From NCBI GenBank assembly GCA_041594355.1, contig JBFHMM010000109.1, positions 1-12,150 of the forward strand: DNA of 12,150 nucleotides. Reading direction: 5' to 3'. A program made the translations under genes and the position numbers. How positions within the stretch are numbered: the stretch's first letter is position 1; every line of letters starts with the position of its first letter. The notes beneath the pieces are model-generated. The model was not told the origin of the DNA. It searched no databases and saw only the letters and a program-made list of their open reading frames with translations. This document shows, piece by piece, positions 6,987-12,150 of the stretch. The stretch comes from JAIUZI01 sp041594355. Lineage in GTDB: Bacteria > Pseudomonadota > Alphaproteobacteria > Rhodobacterales > Rhodobacteraceae.

Positions 6987-7011
6987 CCTTTGCATGCAAG
7001 GGCGAATTCGC
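6987..7011. promoter_or_regulatory. Two adjacent perfect palindromes upstream of GMC gene
   Basis: TTGCATGCAA (6990-6999) and GCGAATTCGC (7002-7011) are each perfect 10-bp palindromes, with centres 12 bp apart. The first extends to 16 bp (6987-7002) with one mismatched pair. They lie 60-81 bases upstream of the GMC start codon, where regulator sites are expected. The factor is unknown. Confidence 0.4.
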
Positions 7012-7035
7012 ATAGCGCAAACCCGCGGCGCTAGC

Positions 7036-8026
7036 TCACAGACAGTTGACCGGGGATCTTCGGGCGTGGCGAGACCGGGGGGGGGCTGGCGCGGCGTATG
7101 GCGGGGCGTATGGCGGGCCGGTTCGCCGGTTCAACAGCGTCAGCGCCTCGACATAGCTCAGGACCGGCCGCGCGGCGCGGGTGCCGATGCCGGGCAGGTT
7201 TGGCATCTGCCGCATGATTCTCTGGGTCATGTCGCCATAAAGCAGGGTTTCGCATGGCACCCCCTCGGCGCACACGATGTGATGATCCTGCAGCAGCTGC
7301 ACCCATTCGACGCGCGCGCAGGGTCACAGGCAGATGCTGCCCCCGTAGACGAGAGATATCGCGGGCACCAGCACCTCGAATTGGCCGAACATCAGCTCGG
7401 CCATCGGCGAGCGGATCAGGACGCGGTGCTGCTGGCTGAGGCGCAGGGGGCGAAATTGCCGATCGAGCCGGGTGCGAAATGCACCGGCGCATTGGACCCG
7501 CGCCCGCATCCAGTGTGTCGATGCGATAGCCCACCCGCAGCTCGTCACCCGCGACCAGACCCATGGCGGGGGATATCCGCGCGCTGCCGGCAAAACACAT
7601 GAACATGTGATCGTAAGAGCTGTTCTGGTCGACCGTGTGTAACTGCGGCTCGGCACTGGGGTTATCGTTGTCCCTGTAGCAGCCTTCGAGACTGAAGTCC
7701 GGGGTCCAGATGATCTGGGTCAGCGCGCCGGACTGGTTGGTGCTCTCGAACACGATGATGCCACCGTCACCCGGCGCCATGTCCGAGCGCACGACCATCG
7801 CGTCCTCGAAAGTGCAGCCGCCACGGAAACCGCCCCAGTCCAGATCATAGGTATCGCCCACTTTGAACAGCCGCGGATCATCGTCATCGGGGTTGCTGTT
7901 GATCGCCAGGTCGAGAAAGGCGCCGGGCGGGTTGTCGAACACCGAATGGTCCGGGGCAAAATTGCCATGGCTGCCAGTGGCTCCGGCGAATTCCGTGTCA
8001 TCAGCGTAAAAGGTAATGGCCGACAT
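7036..8026 (-). pseudogene. Broken Hint (hedgehog/intein) domain protein
   Basis: The start (ATG at 8024-8026 with AGGA about ten bases upstream) opens a domain of about 145 residues with WGGFRGG, PGDGGIIVFES and IIWTPDFSLEG motifs, as in Rhodobacteraceae Hint proteins. The Hint domain follows from CFAG, whose Cys is the expected nucleophile, to RVGYRIDTLDAG. The homology then changes frame. Near 7491-7495 it continues as NAPVHFAPGSIGNF, and at a five-base G run (7446-7450) as PLRLSQQHRVLI and AELMFGQFEVLVPA. An in-frame TGA at 7324-7326 interrupts, after which VEWVQLLQDHHIVCAEGVP and ARPVLSYVEALTLL complete the domain. About 15 residues (the usual QPIRWIGRR segment) are also missing. The uncorrected first frame continues to 7031 as unrelated sequence. 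The function of intact relatives is poorly known; autoprocessing is expected from the fold. Recent loss is likely, since most motifs survive. Confidence 0.82.
7093..7116. repeat. 12-bp perfect tandem duplication
   Basis: GGCGTATGGCGG occurs twice in tandem (7093-7104 and 7105-7116), encoding a PPYAPPYA tail in the last frame of the broken Hint gene. It lies just after a nine-base G run (7077-7085). Both look like slippage products in a sequence no longer under selection. Confidence 0.7.
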
Positions 8027-8120
8027 GAGATCCGTTTCCTGAACCGGAACTTGGTGCCATCGGGGGGCTGAACATCCGGTATAGAACCGTCACGTCCGGG
8101 CCCTGAATCTGTGTCAGTTT

Positions 8121-8588
8121 CTAGGAAAACTCCACCGGAAGCGCCGTGGTCTTGAACACCGTGCGCAGAGCGAAACTCGACTGCATCTGGGCCACCCCCG
8201 GCAGCCGGGCCAGGTGCTGGCGGTGGATGCGGGCGAAATCCTCGGTATCCTCGGCCACCACCTTGAGGATGTAATCGGCGGTGCCGGCCATCAGGTGGCA
8301 TTCCAGCACGTCCGGAATCCGCGCCACCGCCTTTTCAAAGGCCTCCAGCAGATCGTCCGCCTGCCCCTGTAGGGTGATCTCGACAAAGACCGTTGTCGGC
8401 ATGCCGAGCTTGCGGGCATCCAGAAGGGCGACATAGTCGCGAATATAGCCCTCGGCCTCCAGTCGCTGCACCCGGCGGTGGCAGGCCGAGGGCGACAGAT
8501 TTACCTTTTCCGACAGTTCCGCGTTGGACATCCGCCCCTTGCGCTGCAACGCAGCCAGAATCCGGCGGTCGGTCGTGTCGAGGGCCAT
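8121..8588 (-). CDS. Lrp/AsnC-family regulator, probable activator of ald
   Basis: A 155-residue leucine-responsive-type regulator. The N-terminal winged helix-turn-helix covers LDTTDRRILAALQRKGRMSNAELSEKVNLSPSACHRRVQRLEAEGYI (3-49), and the C-terminal RAM ligand-binding domain covers about 65-140 (TTVFVEITL, VLECHLMAGTADYILKV, LPGVAQMQSSFALRTV). I chose the ATG at 8588 because it begins the canonical MALDTTDRRIL and has AAAGGA nine bases upstream. The frame stays open to 8825 but that extension overlaps the divergent ald gene and lacks family similarity. Divergent pairing with ald is the known arrangement in which an Lrp-type protein (often called AldR) controls alanine dehydrogenase in response to alanine; that role is inferred here. 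Confidence 0.95.
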   Translation of the reverse strand: MALDTTDRRILAALQRKGRMSNAELSEKVNLSPSACHRRVQRLEAEGYIRDYVALLDARKLGMPTTVFVEITLQGQADDLLEAFEKAVARIPDVLECHLMAGTADYILKVVAEDTEDFARIHRQHLARLPGVAQMQSSFALRTVFKTTALPVEFS

Positions 8589-8724
8589 GTGCGCACATCC
8601 TTTGCAGTTTTGGATTAATTCTTCGAAGACTATTCGACATTGGAAGGCTGTGACGAGCGAAAAAACACTAAACTTGCGGCGCAAACGCGGCAGACTGAAC
8701 GCGGGAATATGAGGAGGAGACACC
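8589..8724. promoter_or_regulatory. Divergent lrp-ald control region
   Basis: These 136 bp separate the divergent regulator and ald starts and must hold both promoters. A perfect 10-bp palindrome, TCTTCGAAGA, lies at 8620-8629 within an AT-rich patch (8606-8640), the usual character of Lrp-family sites. AGGAGG at 8712-8717 is the ald ribosome binding site, seven bases before its ATG. I could not assign convincing -35/-10 pairs. Confidence 0.55.
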
Positions 8725-9843
8725 ATGAAGATCGGATGTCCGAAAGAGATCAAACCGCAGGAGTTCCGGGTCGGCATGACCCCGAACGCGGCCGGTGAGG
8801 CGGTGGCCCACGGCCATGAGGTCATCGTCGAGGCGGGCGCCGGCCGCGGCGCCGGTTTCGAGGATGCCGACTACATTGCCGCCGGCGCGCATATCCTCGA
8901 CAGCCCCGACGAGATCTTTGAAATTGCAGACATGATCGTAAAGGTCAAGGAACCGCAAGCGGTGGAGCGGGCGATGCTGCGCGAGGGGCAGCTGTTGTTC
9001 ACCTATCTGCACCTGGCCCCGGACCCGGACCAGACCCGCGACCTGCTGGCCTCGGGCTGTACCGCGATTGCCTACGAAACGGTGACCGATGTGGCGGGCG
9101 GTCTGCCGCTGCTGGCACCGATGTCCGAGGTGGCGGGCAAGCTGGCGCCGCAGGTCGGCGCCTGGACGCTGCAGAAGGCCAATGGCGGGCGCGGCGTGCT
9201 GATGGGCGGCGTGCCCGGTGTCGGCCCGGCCCGTGTGGCGGTGATCGGCGGCGGCGTGGTCGGCACCCACGCAGCGCGGGTTGCGGCGGGCATGGGCGCG
9301 GATGTGACGGTGCTGGACCGATCGCTGCCGCGGATGCGCTACCTCGACGATGTCTTTGGCGGGGTGTTCAAGACCTCCTTTGCCAGCGCCGGCAATACGG
9401 CGGAACTGGTGGCCGAGGCCGACCTTGTGATCGGCGCGGTGCTGATTCCGGGCGCGGCGGCACCCAAGCTGGTGACACGGGCGCAGCTGGCGACGATGAA
9501 ACCCGGCGCGGCCATCGTCGACGTGGCGATCGACCAGGGCGGCTGTTTCGAGACCTCGAAGGCGACCACCCACCAGGATCCGATCTACGAGGTCGACGGC
9601 ATCATGCATTATTGCGTGGCCAACATGCCGGGGGCGGTGGCGCGCACCTCGACCATCGCGCTGGGCAACGCGACGATGCCCTTCCTGCTGGCGCTGGCCG
9701 ACAAGGGTTGGAAACAGGCCTGCAGCGACGACCCGCATCTGCTGGGTGGGCTCAACGTCCACGCCGGCCAGCTGACCAACTACGCGGTGGGCCGGGCGCT
9801 GGGCATCGACGTGCTGTCTCCATCGGTTGTCGTCAGGGGCTGA
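8725..9843 (+). CDS. ald: Alanine dehydrogenase
   Basis: A 372-residue NAD-dependent L-alanine dehydrogenase that interconverts alanine with pyruvate and ammonia, supporting alanine use as carbon and nitrogen source. Catalytic and substrate residues known from the cyanobacterial and mycobacterial enzymes are at their standard positions: R15 (EFRVG), K75 (VKVKEPQ), H96 (YLHLAPD) and D270 (VDVAIDQGG). The Rossmann motif is VAVIGGGVVGTHAA at 171-184, and MPGAVARTST (301-310) is also typical. Length is the family norm. The ATG is preceded by a strong AGGAGG. The gene diverges from an Lrp-family regulator. A GC-rich hairpin lies just beyond its stop codon. Confidence 0.97.
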   Translation: MKIGCPKEIKPQEFRVGMTPNAAGEAVAHGHEVIVEAGAGRGAGFEDADYIAAGAHILDSPDEIFEIADMIVKVKEPQAVERAMLREGQLLFTYLHLAPDPDQTRDLLASGCTAIAYETVTDVAGGLPLLAPMSEVAGKLAPQVGAWTLQKANGGRGVLMGGVPGVGPARVAVIGGGVVGTHAARVAAGMGADVTVLDRSLPRMRYLDDVFGGVFKTSFASAGNTAELVAEADLVIGAVLIPGAAAPKLVTRAQLATMKPGAAIVDVAIDQGGCFETSKATTHQDPIYEVDGIMHYCVANMPGAVARTSTIALGNATMPFLLALADKGWKQACSDDPHLLGGLNVHAGQLTNYAVGRALGIDVLSPSVVVRG

Positions 9844-10105
9844 CGATACGGGCTCCCGCCCCCGGCCCGGCCCTGACGGGCTCGCCGGGGTTGGGCCCGG
9901 CGCCACGCCTGCGGCGCGGCGCGGTCGCCCTGCAGCCTTGCCGCCCGGCCCCCGCACCCGCTCCAAGACGCAGCCGCGCCGCGTGCCCGCGGGGCGCGCG
10001 GCGTCACGCCCAACCGGCGGACGCCCCCCTGGGGGCTGGGACGGCGGGCGGGAGCACTCGGCTCCGGACGGACTACGACACGCGCCGGACAACAGGCTAA
10101 AGCGC
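9844..10105. other. Gene-free, very GC-rich spacer after ald
   Basis: About 260 bp that is markedly GC-rich even for this genome, with runs such as CCCCCCTGGGGG near 10024-10035. Open frames exist on both strands, but their translations are Pro/Arg/Gly/Ala-rich, lack any domain, and fit composition alone. I see no gene. The sequence changes character abruptly at about 10100, where it becomes of ordinary composition. Confidence 0.6.
9860..9890 (+). terminator. Possible GC-rich hairpin terminator of ald
   Basis: CCCCGGC (9860-9866) and GCCGGGG (9884-9890) form a perfect 7-bp stem, with an inner CCC-TGAC-GGG pairing. It starts 16 bases after the ald stop codon. There is no T-run, so this is a weak terminator call in a region where GC richness alone makes such stems common. 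Confidence 0.3.
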
Positions 10106-10196
10106 CCGGCCTTAAACTTGAGACACGAACACCACGGCCACGATTTCGGCGTTCTCGAGGTATTCGTGTCACGATATGAGTCAGGTAAAAGGCCGG
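10106..10196. other. 91-nt imperfect hairpin element of unknown role
   Basis: Bases 10106-10129 pair with 10163-10196. CCGGCCTT pairs with AAGGCCGG (10106-10113/10189-10196), then an AA/AA internal loop. ACTTGA pairs with TCAGGT (one G-U), then there is a 10-base bulge on the right arm (10171-10180). GACACGAA pairs with TTCGTGTC (10122-10129/10163-10170). The stem continues inward with ACC/GGT and CGG/TCG. No open frame with a recognisable product overlaps it. It lies between ald and the tRNA-Met, starting 42 bases past the tRNA 3' end on the minus strand. It could be a structured small RNA, a processing site, or a small repeated palindromic element. Confidence 0.55.
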
Positions 10197-10237
10197 ACAC
10201 TGTAATAGCGGGACTTTTACGATCGGGGAAAAATGGG

Positions 10238-10314
10238 TGGTAGCGTGAGGCGGACTTGAACCGCCGACCCCAGCATTATGAGTGCTGTGCTCTAACCAGC
10301 TGAGCTATCACGCC
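10238..10314 (-). tRNA. tRNA-Met (CAT), elongator type
   Basis: The minus strand folds into a complete 77-nt cloverleaf. The acceptor is GGCGTGA/TCACGCT (first pair G-U), the D-arm is GCTCAGCTGGTTAGAGC, and the anticodon stem is CAGCA/TGCTG with loop CTCATAA. The variable loop is GGGTC, and the T-arm is GGCGG-TTCAAGT-CCGCC, followed by encoded A-CCA. The anticodon is CAT. The sequence resembles elongator tRNA-Met of E. coli and alphaproteobacteria more than initiator tRNA, which lacks a 1-72 pair and has three G-C pairs in the anticodon stem. A lysidine-modified tRNA-Ile2 also reads CAT before modification and is the main alternative. A short T-run follows the 3' end. Confidence 0.93.
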
Positions 10315-10321
10315 GCAACCA

Positions 10322-10352
10322 CGGGCGCTGAGCTACCCAACTCCCGCGCCCG
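10322..10352. repeat. Perfect 7-bp inverted repeat between tRNA and mscS
   Basis: CGGGCGC (10322-10328) and GCGCCCG (10346-10352) are exact complements with a 17-base loop. On the minus strand the loop contains GTAGCTCAG, matching a tRNA D-arm start. It lies between the channel gene stop and the tRNA 5' end, so it may be part of the channel gene's terminator region or of the tRNA leader. Confidence 0.4.
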
Positions 10353-10353
10353 A

Positions 10354-10380
10354 GTCAAACCGCATTTTCACGGTTTCGAC
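10354..10380 (-). terminator. Hairpin after the mscS-type gene
   Basis: On the minus strand GTCGAAACCG and CGGTTTGAC pair over nine base pairs with one bulged G, around a TGAAAATG loop. It begins 16 bases past the channel gene's stop codon. There is no U-run behind it, but a second GC hairpin (10322-10352) follows directly. Together they are the likely 3' end of this transcript. Confidence 0.45.
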
Positions 10381-10395
10381 ACAAAAACCCGTTCC

Positions 10396-11202
10396 TCACG
10401 CTTTTTTCTGGATTTCCACCGTATGCGGATAGGGGATCGAGATCCCGCAGGTGTCGAAAGTTTCCTTGATCGTCTTCGTCAGATCGAATTTCAGGTCCCA
10501 GTAATCCGCCGCCTTGCACCAGATCCGCGCGGTGATATCGACCGAGCTGTCGCCCAGATTGGTCACCCGCACCCAGGGGGCCGGATCCTCCAGCGCGCGG
10601 CCATCGGCCTGGGCCGCCTCCAGCACGATTTTCATCGCCGCGTCGGCGCTGTCGCCATAGTCGATGCCGAACACCAGATCGACGCGGCGGGTGTCATGGG
10701 CTGAGTAGTTGAAAATGACCGAGCCCCAGGCCTGGCCATTCGGAACGATGATCTGCACGTTGTCCGGGGTCGCCAATTCGGTGGTAAACAGCGAGATATC
10801 CTTGACCGTTCCTGCGGTGCCGCCGATATCGACGAACTGGCCCAGCTTGTAAGGCCGGAACACAATCAGCATCACGCCCGCCGCCAGATCGCTCAGCGTG
10901 CCCTGCAGCGCCAGGCCGATGGCCAGCGAGGCGGCGCCGAGAATGGCCACGATCGAGGTCGCCGGGATGCCAAAGACCCCCATCACCGCCACCAGAACGA
11001 TGGCCAGGATCGCCCATTTCACGATGCTGGCAAAGAAGTTGCCCAGCGTCGGATCGATTCGGGGTGTGGCGTTCACGCGGTTGCGCACCATCCGCGCCAG
11101 CATGCCGGCGGCGATCCAACCGACGATCAGCACCACCAGCGCCTTGACCACGTTGATCGCCAGCGGCGCGAGCGCCCCGGCGTCGGATATCATTTCGTTC
11201 AT
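10396..11202 (-). CDS. Small-conductance mechanosensitive channel (MscS family)
   Basis: A 268-residue inner-membrane channel that opens under membrane tension to release solutes after hypo-osmotic shock. Three hydrophobic segments are visible, at about 13-35, 57-78 and 82-115. The third is the pore helix with the Gly/Ala pattern AILGAASLAIGLALQGTLSDLAAGVML (86-112). The family beta-domain follows (RPYKLGQFVDIGGTAGTVKDI, 116-136; IIVPNGQAWGSVIFNYS, 151-167), then a cytoplasmic alpha/beta domain to the end. Size matches E. coli MscS (about 286). I chose the ATG at 11202 because AGGAG lies six bases upstream and the protein then begins like MscS. The frame stays open to 11460 with Arg/Gly-rich sequence without family similarity that would overlap the divergent gene. 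Confidence 0.94.
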   Translation of the reverse strand: MNEMISDAGALAPLAINVVKALVVLIVGWIAAGMLARMVRNRVNATPRIDPTLGNFFASIVKWAILAIVLVAVMGVFGIPATSIVAILGAASLAIGLALQGTLSDLAAGVMLIVFRPYKLGQFVDIGGTAGTVKDISLFTTELATPDNVQIIVPNGQAWGSVIFNYSAHDTRRVDLVFGIDYGDSADAAMKIVLEAAQADGRALEDPAPWVRVTNLGDSSVDITARIWCKAADYWDLKFDLTKTIKETFDTCGISIPYPHTVEIQKKA

Positions 11203-11458
11203 ACCTAGCTCCTGTTCCTGGCCCCTGTTCGCGTCGGGCACGGCAATGATTATTCTCCGGACCATCCAGGATTTTGCCCCGCGCGTCCAGTATCGCCATG
11301 CCCCGCCTGCATGTCTCGCCTGCCTGCCCGACCTGCTTTCCCCGCGTTTCGGCCGCATCGCGGCGTGCACATGGGCACCAGCATCAGCGCACAGCCTGTG
11401 CCCTGTACGCCGCCCCAGGGGCGGGTACTGTCGCGGCACATCTACACGGGAGCCGTCC
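11203..11458. promoter_or_regulatory. Divergent mscS-gst control region
   Basis: These 256 bp lie between the divergent channel and glutathione transferase starts and contain no credible gene. The only clear structure is the dyad at 11405-11428 described separately. Ribosome binding sites are AGGAG for the channel and GGGAG for the transferase. No clear -35/-10 pair was found. Confidence 0.5.
11405..11428. promoter_or_regulatory. 24-bp dyad upstream of the glutathione transferase
   Basis: CCGCCCC and GGGGCGG (11410-11416 and 11418-11424) are perfect inverted arms around a single A. They are flanked by GTAC on each side (11405-11408 and 11425-11428) with one extra G on the left. The dyad ends 30 bases before the transferase ATG, a common place for a repressor site; in RNA it has too short a loop to fold fully. 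The regulator is unknown. Confidence 0.4.
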
Positions 11459-12150
11459 ATGACCGACCTTTCAAACTTTCCGATAACCGCCAGGTGGCCC
11501 GCCGCCGATCCCGGCGTGATCCAGCTCTATGCCTTTCCCACCCCCAACGGGGTCAAGGTATCGATCATGCTGGAAGAGACCGGGCTGGCCTATGAGGCGC
11601 ATCGCGTCACGCTGAGCGACGCGGATGTCCAAAGCCCCGAGTTCCTGTCGCTGAACCCCAACAACAAGATCCCCGCAATCATCGACCCGAACGGCCCCGA
11701 CGGCACCCCCGTCGGACTGTTCGAAAGCGGCGCGATCCTGATCTACTTGGCGGAAAAATCCGGCCGGTTCATCGGCACGACCGCCACCGAGCGCGCCCAA
11801 GTGATCCAGTGGTTGATGTGGCAGATGGGCGGGCTGGGGCCGATGCTGGGCCAGCTCGGGTTCTTTTACAAGTTCGCCGGGAGCCAGATCGAGGACCCGC
11901 GCCCGCGCGACCGCTATATCGCCGAGGCGCGGCGGCTGCTGTCGGTTCTGGACCGGCAGCTGGAGGGGCGCGACTGGGTCTGCGGTGCCTATTCCATCGC
12001 CGATATCGCCATCGCGCCGTGGGTCCGGGCGCTGGATTTCTACGGCGCGCGCGCGGTGGTCGGCTGGGATGACTTCGGCAACGCGCAGCGTTACCTGGAG
12101 CGGTTCCTGCAGCGCCCGGCTGTCCAGAGCGGGCTGAACACCCCCCCCAG
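11459..12150 (+). CDS. Glutathione S-transferase, YfcG/YghU-like (3' truncated by window)
   Basis: The frame is open from ATG 11459 to the window end, giving at least 230 residues with no stop. After about 20 N-terminal residues (ITARWPAADPG, as in YghU-type proteins) comes a thioredoxin-fold domain with IQLYAFPTPNGVKVSIMLEE (21-40). T28 and N30 match the glutathione-contacting Thr and Asn of E. coli YfcG. NNKIPAI (68-74, cis-Pro72) and ESGAI (89-93) also contact glutathione. The helical domain contains QWLMWQMGGLGPMLGQ (117-132) and SIADIAIAPWV (179-189). YfcG-type enzymes act mainly as glutathione-dependent disulfide reductases; that activity is inferred here. GGGAG precedes the start. Only a short C-terminal tail is likely to be missing. 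Confidence 0.95.
   Translation, partial: MTDLSNFPITARWPAADPGVIQLYAFPTPNGVKVSIMLEETGLAYEAHRVTLSDADVQSPEFLSLNPNNKIPAIIDPNGPDGTPVGLFESGAILIYLAEKSGRFIGTTATERAQVIQWLMWQMGGLGPMLGQLGFFYKFAGSQIEDPRPRDRYIAEARRLLSVLDRQLEGRDWVCGAYSIADIAIAPWVRALDFYGARAVVGWDDFGNAQRYLERFLQRPAVQSGLNTPP

Noticed and set aside
8589..8825. N-terminal extension of the Lrp-family regulator
   Set aside because: It would overlap the divergent ald gene and its promoter, and similarity to the family starts only at the ATG at 8588, which has a good ribosome binding site.
8668..10200. 510-residue open frame on the minus strand across ald
   Set aside because: It is antisense to the unmistakable alanine dehydrogenase, is rich in Arg, Gly and His, shows no domain, and follows from the high GC content.
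11203..11460. N-terminal extension of the MscS-type channel
   Set aside because: Arg/Gly-rich sequence without family similarity that would overlap the divergent transferase start; the internal ATG at 11202 has AGGAG at the right distance.
1..12150. CRISPR array, insertion sequence or prophage
   Set aside because: No regularly spaced direct repeats, no transposase or integrase motifs and no phage genes are visible on either strand.

Overview
The window is high-GC with dense, mostly minus-strand genes. The gene families (Hint-domain protein, GMC dehydrogenase, PPK2, Lrp/Ald pair, YfcG-like GST, tRNA-Met with a 3' CTACCA end) fit an alphaproteobacterium, most likely Rhodobacteraceae (Roseobacter-type). 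This assignment is an inference from gene content and composition; no 16S gene or other taxonomic marker is present.

Layout. 1-269 is a gene-free, relatively AT-rich left edge with small inverted repeats. 270-4221 holds five minus-strand genes that read as one possible operon, in transcription order TetR regulator, YciI-like protein, DNA-3-methyladenine glycosylase I (tag), cytochrome P450 and Old Yellow Enzyme-type flavin oxidoreductase. A near-perfect 20-bp palindrome just upstream of the TetR start is the probable operator. 4324-5250 is a class I polyphosphate kinase 2 starting at TTG, and 5344-6930 a GMC-family FAD dehydrogenase, both minus strand. 7036-8026 is a decayed Hint (hedgehog/intein-type) protein gene whose parts lie in all three minus-strand frames plus an in-frame stop. 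8121-8588 (minus, Lrp/AsnC regulator) and 8725-9843 (plus, alanine dehydrogenase) form a divergent regulator-target pair. 9844-10237 has no gene but contains a GC-rich stretch and a large, about 91-nt imperfect hairpin. 10238-10314 is an elongator-type tRNA-Met(CAT) on minus. 10396-11202 is an MscS-type channel on minus, divergent from a YfcG/YghU-like glutathione transferase (11459 to the window end, truncated).

How it fits together. The TetR-P450-OYE set looks like a regulated oxidation/reduction module for an unidentified substrate. The P450 is unusual because the I-helix acid-alcohol pair is replaced by Asn-Glu. The Lrp/Ald pair is the familiar alanine-responsive arrangement. The rest is ordinary housekeeping or stress content (polyphosphate, osmotic channel, thiol redox). 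I found no insertion sequence, CRISPR array, prophage or evident new defence system. The strongest unexplained items are the P450 module and its operator, the decaying Hint gene, and the 10106-10196 hairpin.
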